This document shows, piece by piece, positions 51,731-61,696 of a DNA stretch of 64,000 bases (positions are counted from its first letter, which is position 1; every line of letters begins with the position of its first letter). The notes beneath the pieces are model-generated. The model was not told the DNA's origin, searched no databases, and was given only the letters and a program-made list of their open reading frames with translations. The DNA comes from Streptomyces morookaense (GTDB lineage: Bacteria; Actinomycetota; Actinomycetes; Streptomycetales; Streptomycetaceae), in the NCBI RefSeq assembly GCF_013030945.1, contig NZ_JABBXF010000004.1:1-64000 (forward strand). Direction: 5' to 3'. The position numbers were made by a program, and so were the translations under genes.

Positions 51731-52371
51731 TGCCGGTCTCCCTCCGCCTGCTGGTTTCCCTCGGCCTGCTCGTCGATGATGTGCTCGGTGACGACCGGGT
51801 CCTCGGTCACCCAGTGGGTGTAGGTCTGCGGGACGAACGACAACAGGGGCAGGGTCACGGTGACGTTGAGGGTGGGGACGAGGGTGTGCCCCACTGCACT
51901 CCACAGCTCGGTGAGGGCGCGGTCCTCGCTCGGAGGGTGTCCCACGTCCAGGAGTGCCGCGAGGTCCATGTCCTCCAGTTCCGGCGGAAGTTGCACGGGG
52001 AGCTGCGGGCTGCGGGCGAATCCGACGAGGAGGTCGCCGAGCATGGCGTGGGCGATGAGCGCGTCTGGCGCCCAGGCCGCGACCAGGTAGGAGAGGCGGG
52101 CGTAGCGGGGCGGATCGAACTGGGCGCTTTTCCGCAACGGCAGTTCGGGGTCGCCGGGGGGTCCCGCGTACTGGTAGACGGTTCCGGTCTGGCGTCGCTC
52201 CAGGGCCTCGCGGATGTCGTAGAGGTAGATGCCGACCGCCTCGGAACCGGTGGTCTCGCCGAGGCCGGTGTCACGGCCCGGGGGCTGGAAGGTGACCGGG
52301 AATCCGGGCGGCAGACAGGTCATGTCCTGCCGTACGCGTGACTTCAGTGCCTGGTCGACGAGTTGGATCAC
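51727..52371 (-). CDS. DUF4255 tail-terminator protein (Cis16-like)
   Basis: 214-residue DUF4255 family protein, corresponding to the cap/terminator that ends the tube-sheath stack of eCIS particles (Afp16/Pvc16 type). Family features are the start VIQLVDQALKSRVRQ, IYLYDIREALERRQ and the LSYLVAAWAPDALIAHAMLGDLL helix. A short Glu/Gln tail follows. The GTG at 52371 and the stop both sit in 4-base overlaps with the neighbouring genes. Confidence 0.88.
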   Translation of the reverse strand: MIQLVDQALKSRVRQDMTCLPPGFPVTFQPPGRDTGLGETTGSEAVGIYLYDIREALERRQTGTVYQYAGPPGDPELPLRKSAQFDPPRYARLSYLVAAWAPDALIAHAMLGDLLVGFARSPQLPVQLPPELEDMDLAALLDVGHPPSEDRALTELWSAVGHTLVPTLNVTVTLPLLSFVPQTYTHWVTEDPVVTEHIIDEQAEGNQQAEGDRQ

Positions 52372-55349
52372 CGGTCCGCCCCCTTCAGGCCGGCCGGGAC
52401 GACGACGGCCTGCCGCAGGTCGAGCGCCGCCTCGGTGCCGCCGACACGGCCGAGTGCCGTGGTGTTCACGACGGACACGGCTGCGCCCGCCGTGTCGGCG
52501 AGGTACACCAGGGGCGTTGCGGCCCGTGGATCTGGTGCGCCGGCAGCGAGTGCCCGGCCGGCCGGCACCGTGAAGCGGGGGGTTCCGGTTGTGGCGTCGA
52601 GCATCAGGACGGCTCCGCTGTTCTCGGTGGTCACGAAGAGCCAGGTGCCGTCGGCCGACACCGATACGGACTCGGGTTTGGTGATGAGCTCGTGCTTCCA
52701 GGTGGCGGTCTCCTCGGGCCTGCCCTGCGTTCCGTTCAGGCTGATGACGGTGATGCTGTTGTCCTTGTGGTTCGCCACATAGGCGCGGGCGCCACCGGGG
52801 GCGCAGGCGACGCCCATGGGGTCGGCGCGCACGGGGACGGGGAACACCTCGCGGTCGGCGAGGCGCAGACAGTGGACGGTTGCTGCTTTGCGGTCGGAAA
52901 TGCATGCGTAGACGCCGTCGTCGGAGACGGCGACGTCCCATGGCCGGGAAGTGGCCGGTTCGCCCACCTTGACGGGGGTCACGTTGGAGGTGAACACGGT
53001 GACCGTCCCGCTCGTGGCGTTGGCGATGCAGCAGGTGCCGTCATCGCGGGCGATGGCGATCGAGTAAGGCGTGTCGTCCTTGTCGAGGGCCTGTTGCTCG
53101 ACCTTCTGTACCTTGAGGCGCGAGGCGTCGAGGGTGATCACGGCGAGGAAGGCGTCGCGTACGGGAGTCTCCCTGCGTCCCTGGTTCACCACGTAAAGGG
53201 TCTGGTTGTCCGGGCAGACGATCCCGTTGGGCCGGTCGACGTGCGCGGCCGCGGGGGAGGCTGCGACGGGCGTCATGGCGGTGCCGCCCCCGGACAGCCG
53301 GATCCCGTACACCATGCCCAAAGGTGCGTCGTCGCTCAACCACGCCTTCGACACCGCCGCGTAGAGATACTGGCCGTCCGGGGAGAGCGCGAGCCCGGGA
53401 GGGATCGAGTCGCCGTTCTCGACCGTGATAGTGCGCTGGTGCGTCGCCGGATTCCCCGAGATGTCGAAGGCTTCCACCGTGGCGTTGTTTCCGGCGGCGT
53501 TGGAAACGTAGAGGGTCCTGCCGTCGGGTGTCAGGGCGAGCCCGTAGGGGTGGAACATGGCCGGTTTGTCCACGGTCATGTGGAAGGCCCAGCGGTCGCC
53601 CGTCGTGGCGCGTTGGAGGACGGAGACCGTACCGTTCTGGTAGTTGGCGACGCAGAGCCGCAGCCCGTCGGCCGACAGGCCCAGTTCGTGCGGGCCCGAG
53701 AGGTGGCCGGTCACCGAGTCGATCGGCGTCTGCTGCTGCCAGGTCCCCGGGCTGGTGCGGGTCAGCACGGCGATCTGGCCATTGGGCGACCCACTGGCGA
53801 AGTCGGACACGTAGAGCGTCGTGCCGTCCTTGGACAGCGCGGCCCCCGTGGGCTGTTGGCAGCCCACGACGCCCGCCTCGATGGTGTACTTGCCGCCCTT
53901 GGGATCGACGAGGGAGACCGTCGCCGTGCCCGCGTCCGCGGTCACCGCGTAGTGGCCGTCCGGGGTGATGGCGACGCCGTGCGGCTCGGCGTTCGGCGCC
54001 AGCGCAATCGCCTTCACGGTGACCGCGCCGCCGAAGGTGAGGACCTCCCCCTGGGCAGGGGTGAGGACGAGGAGGGCTGCCGTGCCCGGGCTGGTCGCGC
54101 AGGCGAAGGTGCGGTCGGGTGCGATGGCCACGTCCCACGGCTTGTGCGCGCCGCCGAGTGGGACGGGTGTGCCCGGCTGGAGTTGGCCGAGGTCGAGCAC
54201 CGCCACGTTCCCCGAGGCCGAGTCGGCGGCGTAGGCCCATGAACCGTCGGGCGCCACCGCGACGTTGACGGGCTGCGACCCCGTACCGGTCCTGACCTCG
54301 ACCGTCTTCCGCGGGGAGGTGCGCACGGTGACGAGCGTGCCGCTGGCCTGGTCGCTCACGTACGCGAACCGGCCGTCCGGGCCGGGCACCACCCCGGCAG
54401 GGACCGCCCCCACCGGCTCGTCGAGCGTCGTGGGCGTGAGCGTGTCCGTGCGGATGGCGGTAAGCCGGCCCGAGGTCCGGCTCACGGCGAGGATCAGGCT
54501 GCCGTCCGGGGTGAACGCCACGGCGACCGGGTGCGGTTCCACGGGAATGGACACCGGGGTCTCGATCCGCCCGGTGGTCGGGTTCACGGAGGCGACGGAC
54601 ACCGACGCCGAGCCGTAAGCGGCCACGCAGAGGCGGTCCCCTTCGACGCTGAGCGCCAGGGCACGGGGCTCGGCACCCACGGACACCGGATCCCCCACCG
54701 GATCGCCCTCCGCATCGACGTCCAGCACGGTCACGTGCCCGTTGGCCGTCCCGTCCCCCCTGCTCGCGACGTACGCGAAGCGCCCGCCTTTCGCCACGGC
54801 GATCGCCCGGGTGACCCCGGGGACCGGGACCGTCGCCGTCACCGAGGGCGAGCCCGATGTCCCCACGTCGACCAACGACACCGTGGCGTCCGTCTCGTTG
54901 ACGACACAGACGTGCTGCGCCTGCCCGCCGGGGGCCGCCGCCAGCGCACATGGGCCCTTGCCGACGTCGACGGTGACGGGCGAGGACAGCCCCTCCTTGT
55001 CGAACACCGCAACCTGGTCGTCCGCCCAGTTGGCCACGCAGACCTGGTCACCGGCCAGCCCGGCGGTCACGGCGCACGGGTTCTTGCCAGCCGAAGGGGA
55101 CCGCAGCACCGCGGGGACGGCCGGGCCCAGGTCCACGACGGACAGCGTCCCGGCGTCGTGGTTCGCGGTGTAGGCCCGGGTGCCGTCCGAACTGACGGCG
55201 ACCGCACGGGGGTTGCTCTGTACCGGCGTGACGTGGACCTCCGGCTGTTCCGGCGCGGCGAGGCCGGCCACGACCAGGCCGTCCGTACCCCAGGCCGGGG
55301 CCACCAGCCGGGCCGCCGCGCTGTTGTGGTCGTTGTCGTGCTCGCTCAC
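52368..55349 (-). CDS. 993-residue YVTN beta-propeller protein inside eCIS operon
   Basis: Large protein made almost entirely of YVTN/Lactonase-type beta-propeller blades (about 20 repeats such as NPRAVAVSSDGTRAYTANHD and PRALALSVEGDRLCVAAYGS), enough for two to three propellers. No signal peptide, transmembrane or enzymatic motif is seen. Its GTG start and its stop each overlap neighbours by 4 bases, between the baseplate-J and DUF4255 genes, so it is made with the structural proteins. A receptor-binding, fibre or baseplate-attached protein is the likely role. It has no counterpart that I know of in the well-studied Streptomyces CIS. Confidence 0.8.
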   Translation of the reverse strand: MSEHDNDHNSAAARLVAPAWGTDGLVVAGLAAPEQPEVHVTPVQSNPRAVAVSSDGTRAYTANHDAGTLSVVDLGPAVPAVLRSPSAGKNPCAVTAGLAGDQVCVANWADDQVAVFDKEGLSSPVTVDVGKGPCALAAAPGGQAQHVCVVNETDATVSLVDVGTSGSPSVTATVPVPGVTRAIAVAKGGRFAYVASRGDGTANGHVTVLDVDAEGDPVGDPVSVGAEPRALALSVEGDRLCVAAYGSASVSVASVNPTTGRIETPVSIPVEPHPVAVAFTPDGSLILAVSRTSGRLTAIRTDTLTPTTLDEPVGAVPAGVVPGPDGRFAYVSDQASGTLVTVRTSPRKTVEVRTGTGSQPVNVAVAPDGSWAYAADSASGNVAVLDLGQLQPGTPVPLGGAHKPWDVAIAPDRTFACATSPGTAALLVLTPAQGEVLTFGGAVTVKAIALAPNAEPHGVAITPDGHYAVTADAGTATVSLVDPKGGKYTIEAGVVGCQQPTGAALSKDGTTLYVSDFASGSPNGQIAVLTRTSPGTWQQQTPIDSVTGHLSGPHELGLSADGLRLCVANYQNGTVSVLQRATTGDRWAFHMTVDKPAMFHPYGLALTPDGRTLYVSNAAGNNATVEAFDISGNPATHQRTITVENGDSIPPGLALSPDGQYLYAAVSKAWLSDDAPLGMVYGIRLSGGGTAMTPVAASPAAAHVDRPNGIVCPDNQTLYVVNQGRRETPVRDAFLAVITLDASRLKVQKVEQQALDKDDTPYSIAIARDDGTCCIANATSGTVTVFTSNVTPVKVGEPATSRPWDVAVSDDGVYACISDRKAATVHCLRLADREVFPVPVRADPMGVACAPGGARAYVANHKDNSITVISLNGTQGRPEETATWKHELITKPESVSVSADGTWLFVTTENSGAVLMLDATTGTPRFTVPAGRALAAGAPDPRAATPLVYLADTAGAAVSVVNTTALGRVGGTEAALDLRQAVVVPAGLKGADR

Positions 55350-58300
55350 GAGGGCACCTCCGCGACGGTGATGCGGTGTTCGACGGAGTAGACGGTCTCG
55401 CCCGGCCCGCAGTCGATCCGGGGGACGGGATCGGAGGCCGTGCCGGTCTCCGGATCGACGGGGACCAGCTCGGCCGTGGCGACCCGACCCACACCGGGTA
55501 CGCCTTCCAACACGCGGAACGCCTCACCTGCGTACACCGGACGTCCCAGGGGCCATCCGGTGCCGTCGGGGCCGCCGCCGACAGGGCTGAAGTACCGGTA
55601 GAGGGCGCGTTCCGCGGCGACGCGGAGTTCGGCGCGTTCCTCGGCGGTGCGGTAGTCGGCGGGCACGATGCGGGCGTCGAAGCGGATGCCGTGACAGCCG
55701 GGCGTCACCAGCCACACCGGGACCCCCTCGGGCTGGCAGGCCCGCAGGGCGCGGCGCAGGGTGTCGCAGGCGTCGGCGGTGGGCGTGAGCATGTGGTAGG
55801 GGAACCAGCCCCGTTCATCGGTGGTGACGAAGGGGACGACCATCAGTGTCACACCGGCCCGGGTGCTGCCGCCGCTGGTGTCGGTGTAGCCGTTCTTGCC
55901 GTCGTGCGACGGGGTGGTGTTGTGCACGCCGAGGATGTGCGGGTCGGTTTTCTTCAACCGGCAGATCGCGCCCCGCGCGATGCCGTTCGCTGCATCGCCA
56001 CGGGTGGTCCGGTACGGGCCGCGCGCGGTGATGGCCGCGTCCTTGGGCGGGACCTTGCCGTACTGCCGGGTGCCCGAGGTGCCGCCCGTCACCTTTGGGC
56101 CGAAGTGGACTCGTCCGGTAGTGGCATTGATGACCACGTGTGGCGCGTCCTCGCCGGACTGCTCGAAGGAGGTGACGGTCGTCCACGGCTCCGAGCCGAC
56201 GTACACGGTGGGCAGTTGCTGCCCGCACACCGGCGCGTGGAGCAGGTCGAAGAACTGGCCCGGCTCGCCCGTGGATGTGAACGGCCCGTCGCCATGGTCC
56301 TGTTGCTCGTACTGCAGGGCGGGGACGGTCCCGGTGGTGCCGGAGTCGGCGTGGACGGTGTATTTCGTGGTGCTCGTGCCGTGGGGGTCGATGATCTGGA
56401 CGGCGATCCAGCACGCGGCAGGCTTCGTCGGGAAGGCTCCCGTCAGGCGGGTGACGGCGTCCTGGGCCGTCTTGGCGAAGGCGTCCTGCTCGACGGCGGC
56501 CTGCCAGCGTGCCGACGCGCCGAGCGGAACGGGATGGGCGGCGACCCCGGGGCGGCCTGTGACCGGCTGTGCGGGGGCCGAGGCGTACACGAGCGGGACG
56601 GAAGTGTCCCACCACGGCGTACCCTTCCGCGGTGCGAACACCGACACCGCGACGCGATCCTGCGCCTCCCGTTCGCCGTCGGCTGTCACCCAGAGCGTCA
56701 AGTGGCGCGGGTCATGAGTGGCTTTGATCTCCACCAGGGCGAGGACCAGCGCGCCGCCGACCCTGAACGGCCCGGAAAAAGTGCCGTCCGCCTCGTAGTC
56801 GCCCGCGGTGAACATGTCGACGGCGGCAGTGACCCCACCGGTGAGCCGCAGCGGTGCCGCACCGGCGGCCTCGGGCGGCAGGCGTTCGGCTTCCTGCGTC
56901 GTGGTGAAGACGGTCTGCCCGTCCGCCGTCGTGACCTCGGTCCCCTCGGCGACCTTCGGCGTACCGGCAGCCAGGGTGAAGACGACATCGGTCTTCGCCG
57001 CTTTCCACGGCAGGTAGTTGCGGGCCGGGTCGAGTGCCTGGTGCGGCACGTCGCGGACGTGGTGGATACGGGCCATTCCCGCCGACGCGGCCAGCGCGAG
57101 CTGCTCGTAGTCGGCCGGGACGACGGCCCGTTCGGGCACCGGGGCCCCCAGCGGCCGGCGTTCGGAGTACGCGAGGGCGCTCTCGCCCTCCGTACCACCT
57201 GTGGCGGGAGCCGGGTTGGTCACCGAGGAGACGTACGGCAGCGGGGTGCGGAGCACGGTGAGGGTGCGGGCGGGCACGTTGCCGCGGGCGCCGCCGCCGG
57301 TCAGGTAGCGGCGGATACGGACGGCCGCGCCCGCCGGCAGCGGCGCCCCGTGCCGGCGCAGCCCCTGGGCACCGGCGACGGCGGGGGCGAAGACGGCCTC
57401 CCCGGTGCGGGGGTCCAGGGTGAAGTGCCGGTCGTCCGGCCCCGATCCGGCGAGGGAGGCGACGTACGTCCACTGTGCCGTCCGGCCGTCGAGGACGGCG
57501 TCCACGACGAGCGGGTCCGTGCTGCGGGGCAGCGGCGGATGGGCGAAGCGGAGGCGTTCGCCCGGGACGCCGCTCGCCGTGCCCAGGGTCTCGTCGCGCA
57601 CCAGCCGTGCCTGGACGACCGGGACGGGGACGGTGAGGACCGGCTGCAGCGCGGCCTGCCCCACACGGTTCCGACCGGCGTCCGTCCGGTAGCGGATCAG
57701 GCCGACGTCCCGCAGCCGCTGGACGAAGAAACCGCCCTGCCCGTCCGGGCGTCGGAGCAGCAGTTGGGCCGGCGCGTGGGCCGGCGGCACGTCGAGCGTG
57801 ACCTTGCCGGGACTGCCCGGGGCGGTCACCGTGTCGCTGACGACCTGGCAACTGCTCCAGTGCGTGCCCTGCCAGGCCTCCCAGTGGCCCCGCTCGATTC
57901 CGGTGCCCTTCTGCAGTGCCGGTCCCAGCAGGACGTCCAGCGTCACGCGGGTGCTGGGCACCGGTACCGAGAGGACGAGCAGGGCGTACGGGTCCGCCGT
58001 CCCCGGAGCCGCCGGTACGTCCTCGGTGACGGGGAAGTCGCCGAGATAGGGCAGATTGAGCCGGAAGGCGGGCCCGGCCGCGGCGGACGTGCCCGGCTCC
58101 ACGGGGTTCCCGGAACCGAAGCCGGTCAGCCTCCCCTCCAGGACGCCGCCGGCCGCGCGTGACTCCGCGAAGTCCCCGGCCGCGAAGAGGACGCACGGGT
58201 TGAGCACCGCGTCCGTCAACGTGCTGAAGACGACCGGCTCTTCGTCCCCCGCGGGCCGCGTGGCCACCTCCTGGCCCGCGGGCACGACGACCGGTTCGGG

Positions 58301-58585
58301 CGAGGGGGCGGCGAGCTGGAAGACGGCCTCGGTCTGCGCGGGCGCGGGCCGGTACGGCCGGACGCCCAGGAGGCGCAGCATCTGCAGCCGGCGCTGGTCG
58401 GGAGCCTGGTTGAGCCGGTCGCGCAGGGCCGTGACCATGTCGGCGCACGTCTCGATCAGGCCCCGCCCGGGGTCCGTCAGGTCCCGGCCGGTCCAGGTCC
58501 GCACCTGCCGGTGCACGGCGGCGACGGCGGTGTCGACCACCTCGTCGCGGGTGCGCCCGTCGTACTCGGGTGTCTGCGGACTCAT
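55346..58585 (-). CDS. Baseplate J-like protein, large (Cis12/Afp12-like)
   Basis: 1079-residue protein of the baseplate J/gp6-like family. It starts YDGRTRDEVVDTAVAAVHRQV and has the early LNQAPDQRRLQMLRLLGVRPYRPAPA segment, internal GNVPARTLTVLRTPLPYV and the C-terminal VYAGEAFRVLEGVPGVGRVATAEL region found in wedge proteins of eCIS. It should form baseplate wedges around the spike. The ATG overlaps the stop of the tail protein I gene, and the stop overlaps the propeller start, so translation is continuous. Confidence 0.9.
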   Translation of the reverse strand: MSPQTPEYDGRTRDEVVDTAVAAVHRQVRTWTGRDLTDPGRGLIETCADMVTALRDRLNQAPDQRRLQMLRLLGVRPYRPAPAQTEAVFQLAAPSPEPVVVPAGQEVATRPAGDEEPVVFSTLTDAVLNPCVLFAAGDFAESRAAGGVLEGRLTGFGSGNPVEPGTSAAAGPAFRLNLPYLGDFPVTEDVPAAPGTADPYALLVLSVPVPSTRVTLDVLLGPALQKGTGIERGHWEAWQGTHWSSCQVVSDTVTAPGSPGKVTLDVPPAHAPAQLLLRRPDGQGGFFVQRLRDVGLIRYRTDAGRNRVGQAALQPVLTVPVPVVQARLVRDETLGTASGVPGERLRFAHPPLPRSTDPLVVDAVLDGRTAQWTYVASLAGSGPDDRHFTLDPRTGEAVFAPAVAGAQGLRRHGAPLPAGAAVRIRRYLTGGGARGNVPARTLTVLRTPLPYVSSVTNPAPATGGTEGESALAYSERRPLGAPVPERAVVPADYEQLALAASAGMARIHHVRDVPHQALDPARNYLPWKAAKTDVVFTLAAGTPKVAEGTEVTTADGQTVFTTTQEAERLPPEAAGAAPLRLTGGVTAAVDMFTAGDYEADGTFSGPFRVGGALVLALVEIKATHDPRHLTLWVTADGEREAQDRVAVSVFAPRKGTPWWDTSVPLVYASAPAQPVTGRPGVAAHPVPLGASARWQAAVEQDAFAKTAQDAVTRLTGAFPTKPAACWIAVQIIDPHGTSTTKYTVHADSGTTGTVPALQYEQQDHGDGPFTSTGEPGQFFDLLHAPVCGQQLPTVYVGSEPWTTVTSFEQSGEDAPHVVINATTGRVHFGPKVTGGTSGTRQYGKVPPKDAAITARGPYRTTRGDAANGIARGAICRLKKTDPHILGVHNTTPSHDGKNGYTDTSGGSTRAGVTLMVVPFVTTDERGWFPYHMLTPTADACDTLRRALRACQPEGVPVWLVTPGCHGIRFDARIVPADYRTAEERAELRVAAERALYRYFSPVGGGPDGTGWPLGRPVYAGEAFRVLEGVPGVGRVATAELVPVDPETGTASDPVPRIDCGPGETVYSVEHRITVAEVPS

Positions 58586-59127
58586 CCTGGCGATGGCCTT
58601 CCGTCGGAGGACTGGGCGAGGGTGACGACGGCCTTGAACGGCAGGTGTGCCGGGCAGTGCGCCGCGACCAGACGCGTCAGGCGGCTCTCCAGCGCCCGCT
58701 GGTCCTCCCCGGCGGGGGCGGTCAGGGTGACGGTGAGCATGCGTCCGGCGCCGGGCGGGGCGTCCTCGTCGCCCGGGTCGCGGATGTCGAGCGTGTGGGC
58801 CGGTGGCGTCCAGCCGAGGATCTCCCGGGCCTCCAGCCGCAGTCCGTACGGTGTCCCGCGGTGTGCGGCCAGGCGGGGCGCGAGGTCGATCGCCTTGCGC
58901 CGCCGGATCTCGTCCCAGCCCGGTTCCACCCGGGCGCCGGTGATCGCGGTCAGCCAGTCCAGGAAGGCGGGCGGCGCGCGCCAGGGGTCGAGCACCGCGT
59001 CCAGGTCGTCGATGCGCTCCTCGACGGGGGCCATGGTCTCGCCGATCGCCGTGGCGAAGGCCTGTGCCACGGTGTCGTGGCCGTAGACGGACGGCAGAGG
59101 GAGCGGACGTGCGGGGGAAGGCGGCAT
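58582..59127 (-). CDS. Tail protein I-like baseplate protein
   Basis: 181-residue protein resembling phage P2 tail protein I/TIGR02242. MAPVEERIDDLDAVLDPWRAPPAFLDWLTA, the RRRKAIDLAPRLAAHRGTPYGLRLEAREILG helix and a short beta domain at the end form the complete family pattern. It would sit in the baseplate near the wedge proteins. It is separated by 39 bases from the previous gene and overlaps the next by ATGA. Confidence 0.88.
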   Translation of the reverse strand: MPPSPARPLPLPSVYGHDTVAQAFATAIGETMAPVEERIDDLDAVLDPWRAPPAFLDWLTAITGARVEPGWDEIRRRKAIDLAPRLAAHRGTPYGLRLEAREILGWTPPAHTLDIRDPGDEDAPPGAGRMLTVTLTAPAGEDQRALESRLTRLVAAHCPAHLPFKAVVTLAQSSDGRPSPG

Positions 59128-59166
59128 ACGCGGTCCTCTCGTGCGGTGCGTGCGGACAGGGACGTC

Positions 59167-61278
59167 TCAGCCGTCGGTGGTGTCCACCTCGATTTCCACA
59201 GCGCCCAGGCGGACCAGGCCGCCGTCCGAGACCTCCACGGACGGCACGGTCCCGCCGCCCCTTTCCTCGTACAGGTCCACGGCGGTCGTGCCCCGGTGCT
59301 CGCGGACCGTTTCCAGCACGGTGAAGACATCGCCGGCGTGGACCCGGCGTCCCCATGGCCACCCCCGCCCGTCCGGACCGCCGGCCGTGGGGTGGAAGAA
59401 GCGCCGCAAGGCCCGTTCGGAGGCCTTCTTCGCCCGGTCGACATCCGTCTGCGTGCTGCTCCAGGGGCGCACCGTCGCGGCGATGCCGAACGGGTGGTAG
59501 CGGGGCTCTCCGACGAGCAGGCGTTCACCGAGCAGGCGGGAGGCGTCGACGACGTTCTTCACCGCGGTCAGGGTGCTCGGAGGGATGGCGAAGGCGTCGT
59601 CGGGCGGCCGCTCGCCGGGGTCCCCGGCCGTGCGGGGGACCAGGAGGACGTGGAGCGGGTCGTCCTCGCGGCGCCACAGCGCGGGTTCGGTCCGCGCAGC
59701 CTTCAGGAAGAAGAAAACGCCGCCGAACACCACGACGGCGTCGGGGGATTGCTGGCACTGGGGGGACAGGCCGGGGAACGCCTCCGAGATGAGGGACGTC
59801 ACGCCGCGGCTGCCGTCCTGCGGCACGAACTTCCGGTCGGTGTAGGTGCAGGCACGGTGGTAGAAGGTCTCGCCCTTGAAGAAGAACAGTTCGTACGCGT
59901 CGGCGGGGGAGGGAGCGGCCAGCAACGTGACCGCGTCGAGGTTCGACGTGAACTCACCGGGTACGAACGGGAATTCCTCGGAAACGACTTGCTCCGTCCC
60001 GCCGTCCCACAGGCACGTCGTCCCGTAGAACCACAGCCTGGGGCTGCCCTCGCCGGTGCGGATCACGGCGTCCAGGCGCCCCGCTCGACGCACGGGATCC
60101 GGCACGTCGTCACCGCTGCCGGAGCTCCCGTCCGGAGCGCGCAGGTCCAGGACGCACGGGGTGATGGTTCCACTGCTGTCGTAATAGTGCACGGCGCGCC
60201 GGGGATCGCGGGCGGCGACGAGGCCGGCCAGGACGTCGGCCGGGCGGGGCGGTGCCTGGAGGGCTGTCGGCACGCGCGAGTCGGTGGGGCGGGTGAGGGC
60301 GGTGACGCGGATGCGGGCCAGGCCCGGTACATGTTCCCCGATCAGCTGCTCGTGGTCGGCGGCGGTGACCGCGCGGCGCAGCGGCGCCAGGTCCAGGCCT
60401 GCGCGGTCGAGGGCCTGCTGCCAGTCCTCCGCGTCCTCGGGAGGCGTGACGACGTGGTCCACGGCGGCGCCCAGCCCGTCCTGCGCGATCACGATCAGGG
60501 GCCGGCCTGCCTGGACGGTGCCCTTGCGGCCGCGGCAGACGCCGTACTGCGCACTGACCCTCTCGCCTTCCGCCGGTACCTTCCCGTGCTGCTCCCCGGG
60601 GCCGCCCCCTACGGGGACGAGCGGTCCGAGGACCACCTCGCACGACGCGGCGTCCCACCAGTACACCGGGCTCTCGGGCCCCGCCTCGGCGAAGGTGGGC
60701 ACCGCCTCCCATTCCGCGTCCCCGACCCGGACGACGAGCGGCGGGCCGAACGGCGGCTCCTTGACCGGGGTGTTCGGCCCCCAGGGGCGGTGCGCGGTCG
60801 GGAAACGGCCGCCGGGGCGGCCGTCGGCGATTCCCAACACCTCGGTGACCGCGGCGGGTTGCTCCACGGCCTCCACCGTCCCGGTCGACTGCTTCTCCGC
60901 AAGCACGAGTTTCTCGGTGGTCGCCAGCACCACCGGCTCCTCGCCCTCGGTCCGCACCTCGGTGTGCGCCGGGATCTCACGGCGCCCGGTGGAACCGTCG
61001 GTCCGGGTGAAGACGACCACGATCCGCGCCGGGGAGGCCGGGAGGGGAGTGATGCCCATGAGGCGCAGCAGGGCGGAGCGCTGCCGGGCGGTCATATGGC
61101 CGACGCGGTAGAGCAGTTGGTCGGTCCGCTCGGCGCAGGCCTCGACGAGGGTGATGCCGGGGTCGGAGACGTTGTGGTCGGTCCACTCCGGGACGCGCTG
61201 CGGCAGGGCGCGTTTGGCGGCGTCCACCAGGGGCTGGAACCGCAGGTCGTCCAGGTCGGGTACGGGGAGGTCACTCAC
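59167..61278 (-). CDS. Baseplate J-like protein (Cis11/Afp11-like)
   Basis: 703-residue baseplate wedge protein. The N-terminal half carries the family pattern VPEWTDHNVSDPGITLVEACAERTDQLLYRVG and RSALLRLMGITPLPASPA. The C-terminal part, KKASERALRRFFHPTAGGPDG then VHAGDVFTVLETV, is shared in form with the larger J-like protein. The GTG at 61278 overlaps the gp25 gene by 8 bases (GTGAGTGA). It is shorter than its partner, as is normal for the Afp11/Afp12 pair. Confidence 0.9.
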   Translation of the reverse strand: MSDLPVPDLDDLRFQPLVDAAKRALPQRVPEWTDHNVSDPGITLVEACAERTDQLLYRVGHMTARQRSALLRLMGITPLPASPARIVVVFTRTDGSTGRREIPAHTEVRTEGEEPVVLATTEKLVLAEKQSTGTVEAVEQPAAVTEVLGIADGRPGGRFPTAHRPWGPNTPVKEPPFGPPLVVRVGDAEWEAVPTFAEAGPESPVYWWDAASCEVVLGPLVPVGGGPGEQHGKVPAEGERVSAQYGVCRGRKGTVQAGRPLIVIAQDGLGAAVDHVVTPPEDAEDWQQALDRAGLDLAPLRRAVTAADHEQLIGEHVPGLARIRVTALTRPTDSRVPTALQAPPRPADVLAGLVAARDPRRAVHYYDSSGTITPCVLDLRAPDGSSGSGDDVPDPVRRAGRLDAVIRTGEGSPRLWFYGTTCLWDGGTEQVVSEEFPFVPGEFTSNLDAVTLLAAPSPADAYELFFFKGETFYHRACTYTDRKFVPQDGSRGVTSLISEAFPGLSPQCQQSPDAVVVFGGVFFFLKAARTEPALWRREDDPLHVLLVPRTAGDPGERPPDDAFAIPPSTLTAVKNVVDASRLLGERLLVGEPRYHPFGIAATVRPWSSTQTDVDRAKKASERALRRFFHPTAGGPDGRGWPWGRRVHAGDVFTVLETVREHRGTTAVDLYEERGGGTVPSVEVSDGGLVRLGAVEIEVDTTDG

Positions 61279-61672
61279 TGGGGGAGTCTCCGGGCAGGGT
61301 GTAGAAGGGGAAGACGAGGTTGCGGGGTTCGCTGGTGGTGCGCAGCCGGTAGCGGATGTCGATGTAGAGCACCCCGGGGTCGTCCGTATCCGTGCTGAAC
61401 AGCAGGTCGTCCACCTCGATCCGGGGTTCCCAGCGGTCGAGTGCCCGGCGCACCTCCACGTCGGCGCGGGCGAGCATCGTCGCGTCGAGCGGATCGAAGA
61501 CCAGATGGTGGATGCCGCAGCCGAACTCCGGCCGCATCGGCCGCTCGCCGGGTGCGGTGGACAGGATGATGCGCAGCGCCTGTTCCACGTCCTGGCCGCC
61601 GCTCGCCAGGCCGACACGCCCGGTGCCGGTGATGACGGCGGGGAACGCCCACCCCGCGCCGATGATGTCCAC
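61271..61672 (-). CDS. gp25/GPW baseplate protein (Cis9/Afp9-like)
   Basis: 133-residue lysozyme-like baseplate protein of the GPW/gp25 family, which joins the sheath base to the wedges. Recognisable are IGAGWAFPAVI, VEQALRIILSTAPGERPMRPEFGCGI and LDRWEPRIEVDDL. The GTG at 61672 opens the protein. The stop overlaps the next baseplate gene. The family has no peptidoglycan-cleaving role in most contractile systems. Confidence 0.92.
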   Translation of the reverse strand: MDIIGAGWAFPAVITGTGRVGLASGGQDVEQALRIILSTAPGERPMRPEFGCGIHHLVFDPLDATMLARADVEVRRALDRWEPRIEVDDLLFSTDTDDPGVLYIDIRYRLRTTSEPRNLVFPFYTLPGDSPSE

Positions 61673-61696
61673 GCTCGTCCTCCCGCCCGCAGGGGG

